DNA from: Sistotremastrum niveocremeum HHB9708
Lineage: Eukaryota > Basidiomycota > Agaricomycetes > Sistotremastrales > Sistotremastraceae
DNA length: 64,000 nucleotides
Reading direction: 5' to 3'
Assembly: GCA_001630475.1 (NCBI GenBank)
Contig: KV419395.1
Coordinates: 496,001 to 560,000, forward strand
A program made the translations under genes and the position numbers. Position 1 is the stretch's first letter; each line of letters begins with the position of its first letter. The notes under the pieces are model-generated. The model saw only the letters and a program-made list of their open reading frames with translations, did not search any database and was not told the DNA's origin. Shown in pieces: positions 1 through 11,614 of this stretch.

Positions 1-1766
1 TCCATATTCGAACATCGTACGGCCTTGAGAAGTCGTTCGTTGGTGGATCAAGCGAACATTGAACGGTGTTACGTACCTTAGTGCGGTCGCTCGCTGGTAG
101 TAATGTAGTGCATATTGATGCATGCTTAGGAGTTCGTAAGCCTGTCCCAGACCAAACCAAGCACGATAGTCTCGCCGGTTGACATCTGTGCAAACTCAGT
201 TATGCGGGATGAATACCGTACAACATGCTCCGTACCAACTGCCCGCCGATAAGCCTCGATAGCTGCTTGTGAGTTTTTCATCTCTATATACTCATGACCC
301 ATTAATGTCCAAGCCGACAGGCAAGTTCTGTCGAGTTGGACTGCTCGTCTGAAATATCGGATCGCCTTATCGTGTTCAGCTCTCAGACTGTAGTGGTTGC
401 CTGTGCATGAATGGTGAGAAGGAATGTAACATCATTGGACCTAAGAAATTGCCTACCAACGAAACAGCATACTTCAGGCCGGTCTTTATCCAGAGCCAAG
501 AAGTTGTGAGCCAACTTTGACAACTTGGTCCGGTTTCCTGTGACGTAGAGGATGTCGGAGAAGATATGAATATCGTCTATTCGATATGGGTCCGTTTTGA
601 TGATATCGTCATAAATCTGTTCTGCGGCTTGGAAGTCTGTCCAGGAATCGTATGAGCCTTCAAAGTGGACGACACCGGCGAGAAAGTCTATGCACCTCTC
701 TGGAGATATAGTATGTGGGCTTTTTGGCTCAACAAATAAAGGGAAGTTGGAAATCGCTCCAGTAATTTATCGACCATTTCAAGCTCTTCTTCGCTAGGTG
801 AGTGCATCTCAATCATGATGCGAATTAAGAACATTTGTGTGGCGGGATGGTCGGGAAGGAGAGGTTGGATGCCGGCACACTAAAAAGAACGTACGGTCAA
901 CGAATGGAAGATATTCACAACGAGACAGCCAAACCTCTTCGGCATCTTCGAGGCATTGTGAGAGTTGAATCCACGCCGACCAATTCCACGAGTAAGCAGT
1001 AACAGAACGAATCAGACATTCGATTGCCTCCGCGCGTCGCTTTAGTCGGTATAATAAAGTTCCCTTCCTAGGAGACGATCAGAATTGGGTGGCATGACGT
1101 TCGGTAGGCGGATTACAAGAATAGTAGAAAGGGGTCTAGTGGCTCCTGCAAGTCTCTCAGAATGTCAGATAGGTCGTGGTTGACGGGTGTAGGAGGCTGC
1201 TGTCGGGTACCTGTACCTTCTGTTTCAGCAATACACCAGAAATCGGGGAGAAGAGCTCACTGTCTAATGCATTCCATTCGTCCAATGCCTTCCTTTCTGT
1301 GGACTGGCTGCTCGTGTTAGTCGTTCAAAGCCACATCTACCACGTGAAACTCACCAAAAACTGAGCGTACGACCTCACGAATCTTGCTTTTGGGCTACGA
1401 CACGACTTCAACGTGAATGTTGTTCTCTCCAGCTCCCTCGAATCAAAGTAACAGCGCGCTATTCGAAAGGCGTCTTCCTCCTCTTCCGATATATCCTCTT
1501 CCGGCGTGGTGTCCATCTCAAAGGACATCGAGGGTCGCGGTTGTGCCGTTCTGGCAGGCGTCGAGGTCATGAAATGTGATGCGGGTTGGGTTCGAGTATT
1601 TGTCGGGCGAGTGGATGCGAATAATTCGGCGGCCCTGAAATCAAACCGTCAGATCAAGCAAAGGACACGTCTGAAACAGGAGAGACCATTTGGTAGCAGA
1701 ATATAATCCACGGTCCGAGCAGTCTTTGATTGCCTGTTTGAGAGCTGAACGGTCTGCAGCGTTCAT
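1..1766 (-). CDS. CDC23: Anaphase-promoting complex subunit 8 (CDC23/APC8), C-terminus cut by window edge
   Basis: A TPR-scaffold subunit of the APC/C ubiquitin ligase, which drives anaphase and mitotic exit in the nucleus. I read the minus strand with introns. The first exon gives [20 protein letters not shown] and joins across a 52-nt intron to AAELF. Exon 2 carries the acidic stretch [20 protein letters not shown] and KARFVRSY, the APC8 N-terminal domain. Nearer the left edge come the TPR segments [40 protein letters not shown] and [20 protein letters not shown], close to APC8 of animals and yeasts. The gene runs off the left edge at the segment RPYDVRIW, so the last TPRs are missing. I chose the ATG at 1766; an in-frame ATG at 1841 would add 25 residues. 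The middle exons (about 500-1340) were not traced base by base. Confidence 0.9.
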
Positions 1767-2152
1767 GTTGAGATCGCGTATCGGCTGTCGGAAACTACGA
1801 CGATCAATGGAGAGTATACATGCATATATGCCACCTTCCAAAGATGAATGGCCAGTTTCTAGCGGTCAGCGTGAACACTCAAATCCAATGCATATCAATC
1901 AGTCCGAATTTATGACTTGGAAGTCCATAATATTAATGTACATGAACAATGATGACGAGACCCTATCTCTTTTCAACAGAAAATATAAGCTAATTTTCTG
2001 ATAAATACTGCAGAAAGCGTAGACTTTCTTACTCTAGACTAGTGTGAGAGTAGTTCATAGTTTTTGTGCGGCACAGCCGCGGTTGGACATCGAGCGCGAG
2101 GTGGATGGCCGACTCCGACGCTAGGCTCTCTGGTGCCTAATATGAGCAGAGA
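1767..2152. other. Divergent promoter region between CDC23 and the DUF1746 gene
   Basis: The 386 bp between two divergent start codons. I see no convincing ORF here. It must hold both promoters; no clear TATA box stands out. An imperfect GC-rich inverted motif (GCGGCacaGCCGC) lies near 2067-2080. Confidence 0.5.
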
Positions 2153-3040
2153 ATGCTGAATCCAGTTTATGCTCAACGACAGCATCTCATACGCTCGGTC
2201 AGTTCGTAGACCACTACTCTTGTCGCCGGCGACTGACTATCGCCTCTCCAGCTCGACTCGACCCTCAAAGTCCTGCACGTTCTCTCTCATCTGCAGTCTC
2301 CATCGCTATGGGCTCTTTTCTGTCGTATAACAGCGCAGGCTCAATTTCCGAGGCCACGGGAAATTGATGCAAGGCGCAGCCTTCGATTTTGGATTTTTAT
2401 GGTTCTCCTCGTCAATGCAAGCCCCATACTCTCCCATGTCTCTACAGGCCCTAGTTCGGCTAGCATCATGTTAGACTTCGTTGGTTCGGGTGAGAATTTT
2501 AGCTAGTGGGGTACATGAATGCAATATCATGACGCTATCAGGTCATAAACCATCCCGACAACGCATCTTGGCCCTGGACCTTCTCATCATATTCCTCCAA
2601 TTTCTCCAAATATACATCGCGTATGAAACCAGCGTCGCCCGCACCGTCTCGCCAGGCGATTATGACGCACTTGCACCTATATCACTTCAAGGTGCAGTCG
2701 CATCCATTTCGCTGTACACATGATGGCTGACCCTCCTGCCGCTGCAGATGATGCCGAATCGGCCGCGCCCAAAACCAGGCCAGACGGCCTCATTCTTCAC
2801 GTCCAGTTCAGACGCATCATACAACGGTTGCGCGGACCTACACCTCCCCCTCCCGACGAGTCCGAACGAGATTCACTTCCACTCTCCATGGGAGGCGCGT
2901 TTCTTGGCTCTCGACGCTTCTCTATTTTCCCAAGGCCGCCTCGCCCTCCTAGGATCAATCGGCCGCAGCGGACTAATGCACAGAGTGCACAGACGGCTCC
3001 AGAGGATCAGAGAATACCGGGTGGCATGAACATGGAGTAA
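2153..3040 (+). CDS. DUF1746 (pombe_5TM) family membrane protein
   Basis: Four exons: 2153-2197, 2252-2489, 2542-2691 and 2748-3040, with introns of 54, 52 and 56 nt, each GT-AG and phase-consistent. They give a 241-residue protein. It starts MLNPVYAQRQHLIRS. A middle section has the hydrophobic segments LRFWIFMVLLVNASPIL and LALDLLIIFLQFLQIYIAYE, linked by STGPSSASIMLDFVGS. This order, including RSLRFW and IMLDFVG, matches my recollection of the fungal DUF1746 family of multi-pass membrane proteins of unknown function. The last exon is proline-rich and basic, probably a cytosolic tail. Because every exon is short, no single ORF shows the gene. The molecular role is not known. Confidence 0.72.
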
Positions 3041-3101
3041 TCGAGCTGCTTTGAAGTCCTGTCCTTCTTCATCTACATATACCCCCTGCAATTGCATCCC
3101 A

Positions 3102-3353
3102 TTACCACTTTCGTTTCATCTGTCGCATAGATAATTGGTGTATTAGCGTACGAGATGTATCCTTGAAGATTTTACTCACCACTGTCTGTACACAATTCTT
3201 GAACTTCGCAAACTCTGGCGCGCACATGTCTCGTTTGACGTCTGTGTACGAGGCAAGGATGCACTGCCCGTACTCTTTCGCCTGAACAGCACAACTAGTC
3301 GTGCAAGCCGCTGCAAGACGTTTAAGTGGCGTTGTCGACTGAGACGCTGTCAT
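3102..3353 (-). CDS. Small twin-CX9C mitochondrial protein, NDUFAF8-like
   Basis: A short protein of about 63 residues with two CX9C motifs: CAVQAKEYGQC and CAPEFAKFKNC. Such proteins are oxidised by Mia40 in the mitochondrial intermembrane space. Spacing and the residues around the motifs resemble human NDUFAF8 (a complex I assembly factor), including AAxYGxC and a CAxEF motif. I chose the ATG at 3353 (MTASQSTTPLKR); an ATG at 3419 would add 22 residues. A 60-nt intron at 3120-3179 (GTGAGT...GACAG) leads to a last exon coding only MKRKW. The intron is divisible by three and has no stop, so retention would make a longer protein. Its start lies 98 bp from the start of NOG1 on the other strand, so the two probably share a promoter. 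Confidence 0.7.
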   Translation of the reverse strand: MTASQSTTPLKRLAAACTTSCAVQAKEYGQCILASYTDVKRDMCAPEFAKFKNCVQTVVSKIFKDTSRTLIHQLSMRQMKRKW

Positions 3354-3451
3354 TATTTTGCCAGCTTGAGCAAGACGTTCAGGGACTCGGAATGCGAATT
3401 CGTCGGAGCTCGGCAACATCCGATAAATCTTTCAGTTCCTCATCGACAGTC

Positions 3452-5881
3452 ATGGCTTCAAAGGGACTCAAGGCTATCGCACCTGTGCCCACAGCGGCCG
3501 ACTTCTTGGACATTGTATTGTCCAAGACACAGCGGAAGACACCCACCGTTAGTCTTTGCCAAGCTGAAAATTGAAATTTGGACTAATTGCCCGAACAGGT
3601 CATCCACAAAAACTTCAAAATCAGCCGTATCCGCAATTTCTATATGCGAAAAGTCAAATTCACTCAAGACTCATTCGATGAAAAACTTGCTGCCATTTTG
3701 ACCGAGTTCCCTATCCTCGATGTAAATGAAAATGTCCTGAAAATCTGGTCTTGAGCTCACAGTTGTTCTCCTAGGAACTTCACCCCTTCTTGGCGTCTCT
3801 CATGAACGTTCTTTACGACAAGAACCACTACAAGCTTGCTCTTGGACAATTGAGAACGGCGAGACACTTGATTGACCATGTCGCAAAGGATTATGTCCGT
3901 CTCCTAAAATTCGGTGACAGTCTGTATCGCTGTAAGCAGCTAAAAAGGGCAGCTCTCGGTCGGTGCGTGGTGTTGCGGTTATTCTTATATTCCCTATGAC
4001 TAACTCGGGCTCTCTCTCAGCATGGCCACAATTATGCGACGACAGAAAGATCCCCTCGCCTACCTCGAACAAGTCCGACAACATATTTCCCGTCTTCCTG
4101 CCATTGACCCCAACACAAGAACGCTCCTCATTTGCGGATATCCCAACGTCGGAAAATCATCTTTCGTCAACAAAGTCACACGCGCTGACGTCGATGTCCA
4201 ACCTTATGCTTTCACTACCAAATCACTGTTCGTGGGCCATCTTGATTACAAGTACCTTCGATGGCAGGTGATCGATACTCCCGGTATTCTGGATCACCCT
4301 CTTGAAGAAATGAATACCATCGAGATGCAGAGCATCACCGCACTTGCGCACTTGCGCAGCTGTGTCCTCTACTTCATGGATCTTAGCGAACAATGTGGTT
4401 ATACTGTCGCGGCTCAGGTAAGAAATCCCGTATATCTGTGTGAACCAATTTTCCCAATATTCAACAGTGTAAACTCTTCCATTCCATCAAACCCCTGTTT
4501 GCTGGCAAACCTACTCTGCTTGTCATCAACAAAATCGATGTCATGCGCCCCCAAGACCTTTCACCCGAGAACAAGGCGCTTCTGGAAGAAATTACTTCTA
4601 AAGAAGATGTAAAAATGGTCGAGACCTCGTGTTATTCTGAGGAGGGTGTTATGAATGTCAAAAACACCGCCTGCGACATTCTTCTTGCCCACCGAGTGGA
4701 GAACAAGCTCAAGAGCAATAAAGTCGACTCTGTGATCAACAGAATTCATGTTGCGGAGCCCAAAGCTCGTGATGATATCGTCCGGGAGCCGTTCATCCCG
4801 GAGGCTGTGAAGAACAGGAAGAAGTTCGAGAAGGACGATCCTGAGAGGAGACGCGTGGAGAGAGACATCGAACTCAAAGAAGGAGGCGCCGGAGTATACA
4901 ATGTCAATATGAAGAGTATGTCGTTTCCACCTCTCAGTGTGATTGATAAAACTGACCCTTATTTCCAGAGAACTACCTTCTGGCTAATGATGAATGGAAG
5001 AACGACATCATTCCCGAGATCATGGATGGCAAGAACATCGCCGACTTTATCGACCCTGACATTCTTGAGAAACTGGAAGCTCTTGAGAGGGAAGAAGAAA
5101 AACTGCAAGCAGAGGGCTTTTATGACTCCGAGTCCGATATCGTAAGCTCGTTCTCCGACCGTAGCGGATGCCCTCTCATCCTAAATGTCTTCTCAGCTTG
5201 ACTCAGAGGATGAGCGAGAAGCTGCAGAGTTCCAAAATGGCCTGGAACATAAGATTCGATCGCAGGCCACTAAGAAACTGAAGAACGGACCCCGTATGCC
5301 ACGGACAGGCCAGCTTCGGACGATGTCGGAGATGTCTCAAAGACTTACCGCTGCTGGCTTGGATCCCAGCCGCATTGAGGAGCGGGCGGCTATTCTTGCG
5401 AAGGCCAAGACCGCCGCAAACAAACGTAAACGCGAGGAGGAGGAGGCGAACATGGAAGTTGATGGCAGTGACGACGATGGAGATGAAGCCGATTGGATGG
5501 ACGTCGACAACCAACCTGGTTCGGCCAAGAAGAAAATTAAAACCAACACTGGTGTTGCCGTCGTCAACAACAAATTACCTAAGTCAAATCGCTATGTGTC
5601 CGGTCTTCGGGACGAAGCAGTAAGCTCAACTCAGGTTCTTTCTCTTAAGTTTTGTTCTGATCCACATCACAGCAAGCTTCCAAGGCTGTCAAACTGCGCA
5701 ATCTCGGTCAACGTGAGCGCAATAGGCAAGCCAAGGCCGGTGAATCCGATCGCGCTATTAAGACAAAAATGGTCAGCTCTCGTTCTTCCCTTCACACACG
5801 ACTTTTCATTTACCATTTCCCACGTAGCCAAAACATCTGTTCGCCGGAAAGCGGAAAGCTGGAAAGACGGATCGCCGATGA
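3452..5881 (+). CDS. NOG1: Nucleolar GTP-binding protein 1 (60S ribosome biogenesis GTPase)
   Basis: NOG1 is an essential nucleolar GTPase of 60S subunit assembly. Nine exons: 3452-3547, 3599-3721, 3775-3962, 4021-4417, 4468-4915, 4969-5141, 5197-5619, 5673-5771 and 5828-5881. They splice to 666 residues, the usual length. The N-terminus [20 protein letters not shown] and the helical NOG1 domain come first. The GTPase motifs follow: GYPNVGKSS (G1), the T of AFTTKSL (G2), DTPGILD (G3), NKID (G4) and SCYSEEGV (G5 region). The C-terminal part is charged and ends in a basic tail ([16 protein letters not shown]) that fits nucleolar import. All introns are 50-58 nt GT-AG. The ATG at 3452 starts the conserved N-terminus. 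It is fully intact. Confidence 0.96.
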
Positions 5882-6156
5882 TTTCTCACTCGCCTTCTTT
5901 GTACTCTGCTTGGCTTATACTCGCATCTTGTATTATTTCGCAGTTAATATTCTATCATGTCTCATCTGGTGGTCCAACATTGAGTTCTATTATAATGAGT
6001 CTATAAAGTCTATCAAGATTTTGTGGTACAACATGTACATTCCCTGAGAGTGAGATGGGAAACAAATGAGGGTCCAAAGCCCGTGCGAAAACAGTAAAAA
6101 ATGAATAAAAAACTCCAATAGTCTTGTCCTGATCGCGACTGTCAATTTTCTGAGTT
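5882..6156. other. Convergent 3' region of NOG1 and aminopeptidase P
   Basis: An AT-rich 275-bp stretch between two stop codons that face each other. It must hold both polyadenylation regions; AATAAA-like strings occur around 6100. I see no gene in it. Confidence 0.5.
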
Positions 6157-9151
6157 TTAACCCCAATCAATGTGGATGCCACCAGGACCAGGTTCGGCAC
6201 CCAATCCTCGTTCTGCTTGCCGGCGGAGCCACTTGAGAGCACGCTTGTCATCTTTGAGGAGAGGTTCCAAGTTCCGGCGACATTCTTCGTTATGATCCTA
6301 ATGTGCGTGTGAGCAATGAACATGAGACACGCTGGAGGATCCGCCTGCCTTGATCCATTGCTTCTCTTCCTTGGAGAGCATGCTTGCTCTCACCATTTTT
6401 GTTTGAATGGGGACTTGGGTAAAGCGCTTGAAGCCCAGCCACACATCTCCTTGGAAGTTGCCCTTCGTCTGCAGGCTTATTAGGGGGGTTTCGGCCGAAA
6501 TTTCGTAGGCGCTTACCTGGACACGACGAACTACAAGGGCTGACTCGATCCTGATGCCCCAATGACCTTCATAATCTAGAAAGACAAGAATAAGCACAAC
6601 CATGAGGCTTCTGTTACAGATTGAGAACATACAATATCCAGGCTCGTTGGTGAGAACGTGTCCGGGCTTCAGTGGCACATTGTTTCCTGTCCCAAGGCCT
6701 TGTGGGCCCTCATGTACCTGCATCATTTTTAGATCCCCAAGGAGAAAAGCAGTGGCAATAGGAACGTACGTTCAAAAACGAGCCAAAGCCGTGGCCAGTG
6801 CCATGCTGCAGTTCATCAATGAGTAACGATCAAGGAGATATATAATGTGCAACAAACCAAGTAGTTGAGCCTATAATATATGTCAATAGCTGCTAGAATG
6901 GGTCATAAATACACGTACCCATCACTCCACAGTGCCTTTCGTGCTAGGATATCGAGTTGACCACCAGTTGTACCTTCGGGGAAAATAGCAGAGTCGATGG
7001 CAATCTGAAAAAATCGTAAGTATTTCGAAGGTTGTGATGGTGAGAAAGGCATACGTGGCCTTGCAAAACGCGTGTGTAGGCTTCACACTGCTCTTGGGTC
7101 GGATGGCCAAAATGCACGGTTCGGGTAGTGTCGCAAGTTCCGTCGAGGTATTGACCTCCAGAATCACTTGATAGAATTTAGATGTGGTGCATTGCCACAG
7201 CTTCGACAATACTCACATGAGGTATGGGGTTACACGGTCGATCATCTTGGCTCCATGCCGGGTGGGAGAATAATGGGGAAGAGCAGCATTGGCGCCGCTT
7301 GCCGAAATATTTTCGTATGCCAGACCCATGAAGTTCGCGTTTTGTCGACGGTATTCCGTAAGCCGATAGGCGGCTTCGTATTCCGTGATAGCGAAACCTT
7401 CGTTGAATTTCTCCTCAAGCCAGGCAAACCATCGAACGAATGCAACACCGTCGCGGAGATAGGCCTGCTCGAAACCTTCAATTTCCGTTTGATTCTTCAA
7501 GGCCTTACGATCGTCGATGAAAGCCGGAGCGATTGCATATCGGGAGGAGCCAAGCATGAGAGCAACAGAGTACGGAGTCGAAGAAGGAATGAGGACCTAA
7601 TCGTGTGTTAGATACTGATTAGATGAGAGATGCAACTCGAAACAACCTTTCCATCGCCCCATTCCCACTTTCTAAGGTAACCCCAGAGGTCATTGTAGTC
7701 TTTGATGGTAACGTGCAGCGATTTCAGATATGCGCCAACATCCGGGGTTACTTTGGCGGACTCGATGAACAGAACGGTCTGTTCGAGGCCGACAAACAGA
7801 TACGCTTGGAAAACTGGATTGAACGGCACATCCGTTCCGCGCAAGTTCAGGAGCCAGGCTATAGAAATGGCGTTAGAACATTCGCAAACGTCATAAGAGA
7901 GCTTACCGATAGATGCCAGGGAGCAGATTACTGTGGCCGTAATCTTCTGTACCTGTTCTCCGGCTTTGGGAGGAGCCTGTTCGGCAGCTTGAGCACGTAA
8001 CCAGGCCCGAACTTCCTTCAGTTTTTCTTTCGCATCTTGGCCTGACGAATACATGAGGACGGATCAAGTAAGCGACAGGGTTCAACATACCTGCGAACTT
8101 TATTGGCTGAATGAAGATGGGATCTTTTGGTCGGGTGGGCTTGTCGGTCCACAGGAGGTCGACGAGATTTTGTCGGGGATAGACAAGTCTCGAGTCTCGG
8201 GGCTTTAGGCGAGTATAGAAGTCGAGGGCGACTTCGTAGGAGATCAGTCGCGAATCAACGCCTATCTTGGTGTTTTTGGAGCGACGCTGCATCACGTCAG
8301 TATCTAGGGAGCAATGCAGTGAGTCAGAAACGTACTATTATGTAGTCTCGCCAATTCTCCTGCCCCTCCCAACCCACGCGCTGAAGAACCCAGTTCTTAT
8401 CTAACTCTCGTGTCGCTTGTGCCCAGTATCGAGAGTCGGTAAAGAGATAAGCATTATTCAGAGAAATCAGGGCAGTTCCTGCCGAACCAGTGAATCTGAC
8501 AGAGAGCGGTCCAAGTCAGCCATACTGTCGCACAGATTCAAGGACGCATACGCATACCCTGTTATCCACGCACGTCGTCTCTCATTTGCGGCTACGTATT
8601 CTGATTGATGCGCATCTTCGCTAGGCACTATGCTGCATCCCGGAGCTTAGAAGTGAATGTGAAACCAGATGTGGGATAACTCACTAATAGTCCAAGCCTT
8701 CCTTGACCATCAGCTTGCGCAATTCGGCCAATCTTGGTCCTGTATCTACTCGTGGCGTCTCGGGGATGGCTGCATCAGCAATCTTTCTGTCAAGACTGCT
8801 GCCAACAAGCGTAGATGTGGATTCATGGTCTGCGGACATGATGAGGCGTTTCTCGTCCTTGTGCTTGAGCCAGCTCCATTTGCGAATCGGAGGTTCTGGT
8901 GTGAAAGGTGAAGCAGTGGGGAGCTTGTATGCAGATGGATATGAGATAGAATCAGTCTTGAATGTCAGTTTGTCGGCGACGGAGGTGAATGTCGCTGTCG
9001 ATGAGGATGAGCGGGCTGACTGAGAGCGCTGCAACTGTGGTTTCTCGTTGTGCAGCTGCGAGCCCGACACCTGCGAGCTGGTGTTTGAGCGTTGGAATGG
9101 AAGGCAACCCGGGGGAGGCGGTGCCATTGGAACGGATTGTGGAAAGGACAC
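6157..9151 (-). CDS. Cytosolic Xaa-Pro aminopeptidase P (M24B metallopeptidase)
   Basis: Removes an N-terminal residue that is followed by proline, using two Mn/Zn ions. Read on the minus strand through many short introns. The catalytic region shows the ligands of the family: two Asp in [20 protein letters not shown], a His in FGSFLNVHEGPQG, and two Glu in LTNEPGY and [10 protein letters not shown]. The N-terminal creatinase-like domain starts at [20 protein letters not shown] and continues [20 protein letters not shown]. The C-terminus is [20 protein letters not shown]...HIDWG, stop at 6157-6159. Before the conserved start there is a Ser/Pro-rich extension of about 135 residues from the ATG at 9151; a shorter protein could start at the in-frame Met of [13 protein letters not shown]. 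The last intron (6298-6348) appears to start with GC, not GT. Confidence 0.92.
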
Positions 9152-11614
9152 CGAGCGAGCTGGCGGTTAAAGAGAAAGACACGAGGCGCACAGACGCGGC
9201 CGAAAGAAGAAAACACCTTCCCGGCTCCTGTCGGACCTTCGGATGTATTAACTTTGATTCCGATCGCGGAGTTCGGATTTCGGAGCTTGAGATCCTCGAG
9301 ATCTCCAAACAAAAACACGCGTTCGCCATGCGTCCGATCCTAACCGCCTCGTCTTCACGCACTGAAACACGTGTAGTGTAGCGCACATCATTCAGTCGTG
9401 CCTCCCGTTCGAAGACATTGAGTTCGAACAGGGGACACAATACTGACCTCGTCCAGGATGCAGAACTGATCCAAGTCTAAAACATGCCAGATATTGGTCC
9501 TGGAATGAAACCCACTCCACGCAGTCGATGGAAGACCTCACCACTTTCATGAATGAAATTTAATTCTTTTTTCTTGAAGGTCTGCCCCATATACGTGACG
9601 ATTCATAAACGGCCGGTGAAGAGCAAACATCCCCAATGGCATGATTCAGGGCGTCAGGGTTCTATTCCTGAGAGCCTGGGGTCACCTGGCTGCAGCGCTC
9701 AGGCTATCACTGTATCAGCTCAGCCAAGTCTGCTGACCTTGGACAACTATGCCGAGAGCAAAGACAATGGTTCAAAGATGGCGGCATCACAGCAACCAAC
9801 AAACTTTTAACTCGGACGGTGCCGGAAGTATATGAAACTTATCTGGGACGGTCTCACAGGCCTTATCATGAGTTCTTGCTCCTGGTCCATATGTTTTCTA
9901 CTGAGACGATGCTCATCATGAATGCGCTCCAAGTTTACAGCACAAGCGAGCTCCAACACTGCGTAGTTATTACGATACTGCTGGTGAGTGACGAAACTGA
10001 TTACACTGCTAGAACTGACGATCTCTAGAGTATGTCTTCGCTCTTCAGTGCCGCAGTTTCTCTTGATTGCTTCTCTGCTGCTCATTGGGAAGCACGTTTC
10101 TCCGTTCGAGCATCGATTGGCTGCTCAGAGACGTGTCCTGTTTGGGACAGCCGACCCTTCTGGAATCGTCAAGAAACCCATGGATGATCGCTATGATGAG
10201 TCTCCCCTTAAACAAGCTCAAATTTGGCCAGATTACATGTAATAAATATCGAGGATTTTGGAGAACGCCACTGAAGCGGACTCCTATGGGTCCGAGTCGC
10301 CCTTGAAATCGCGCTTCTCACTCCCTTGGTGGGGCTCGCTTATTTTACTCACCCTCCTATCGTACCCCTAATCGTCCCCCTACATCTTCCGCTCCTTCAA
10401 AAGGCCTCTTTGATGAATAATCATTGAACATACTGTCGGTGCTGACAAAATCTGCCGTGGTCATTCCGCATTCCGGGATAACTTCGTGCAAGAATGCGCC
10501 CTCCACGGGGACCGAGGGGCAAATCTTGGCGACATTCTCAATCCTGCGCTACGTACTTATGATCATCCACCATTCTAGTTCCTCGCGTTGTAACGACTGG
10601 CGACGGAATGGTGTTTGATGCCCCAGAATATGGCTTCGCCTGGCTCGTCGACAGAAGGTTGATCCTAATGCTCATACGGCAACTCCCTATAAAGTTGAGG
10701 GCTGGGGTTGTGCGAAGTGGTAGATCATCCCAAGTGCTTCTATTTCCCCAGTCTATGGGCCACGAGGGTTGAGAGTCTCTGAGGAAAGTAAACTCTTGTT
10801 GGATCGATATGAATGTTCGCGCCTGGTTAGTTCCAGGGTCCTTCCACAGCGGTTTAATCTCCGGTCACTTCTAATACGTGCCACTATACGCGTAATCGAG
10901 ATGGCACGATGCTTGGACCTACACTGGCGCGAGTCTGAGTTAATACACGTGGGATGGCTAAATGCGATGCTTCTCGATTCTAGGCACCGAAAAGCCACTA
11001 TGCTTCTAAGTGATGGTGCCCCTCGACTGTTGTCCAACGTTTGGTCATGCATGGCTTGAATCCAAGTACCAAATCCTAGTCCTGCGCTATAGTGAGCGAC
11101 CTATATTTGATAAGAATGCGGAGTCACTGCCGAGTTTCAACATCGTCTAGCGTTAGGTCTAGCTCTGTTTCTATTTCTCTATCTGCCAGTACCAATATAT
11201 ATTTGAACGCTGGCACATACATGAGGTCTCCCTCACTTCGTGTGCATGATGAGCCAGGAACACGCATCTGAGAGTCGCTCGGCGTTGCCACGTGGCTTCT
11301 CAGATTCTCTTCCCGCCCTTCCGAGTCGAAGGTAGAAAATCCGACGAGCGAAGACTCAAGATTGATTGGAGCTCACCCTTCACGACAGTTAATTCAGATA
11401 CCAACTATCATATTGATGGTAGGATTGGAGAGCAAGCGGGAGCGCTTCTTACAAGTCGATCGCATCGATATCACGGGAAAAAATACGCAACGGGGATTGT
11501 TTGTGATGGCAATTTTCCGCAATCTCAGGCTCAGAGATAACGGATCTCGTCTCTGCACGGCTCCCGTGCGAAATTGCCTTGCGAGAACAAGAGAATGAAC
11601 CTGTTCTTATTTAT
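9152..11614. other. Gene-poor stretch; only unproven coding-like fragments
   Basis: About 2.5 kb without a gene I can support. Three fragments look weakly coding. On the minus strand at about 9200-9330 a segment reads HGERVFLFGDLEDLKLRNPN, just upstream of the aminopeptidase start and perhaps part of its leader or a remnant. On the plus strand at 10030-10242 a frame reads LIASLLLIGKHVSPFEHRLA and ends KQAQIWPDYM before a stop at 10240-10242, but I find no upstream exon in phase. At 11362-11598 two overlapping plus frames are open. I found no terminal repeats, reverse transcriptase or transposase motif, so it does not look like an intact mobile element. Confidence 0.4.

Noticed and set aside
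2748-3029. A second plus-strand frame overlapping the end of the DUF1746 gene
   Set aside because: The spliced DUF1746 frame enters this exon in another phase with a proper intron; the overlap is a shadow.
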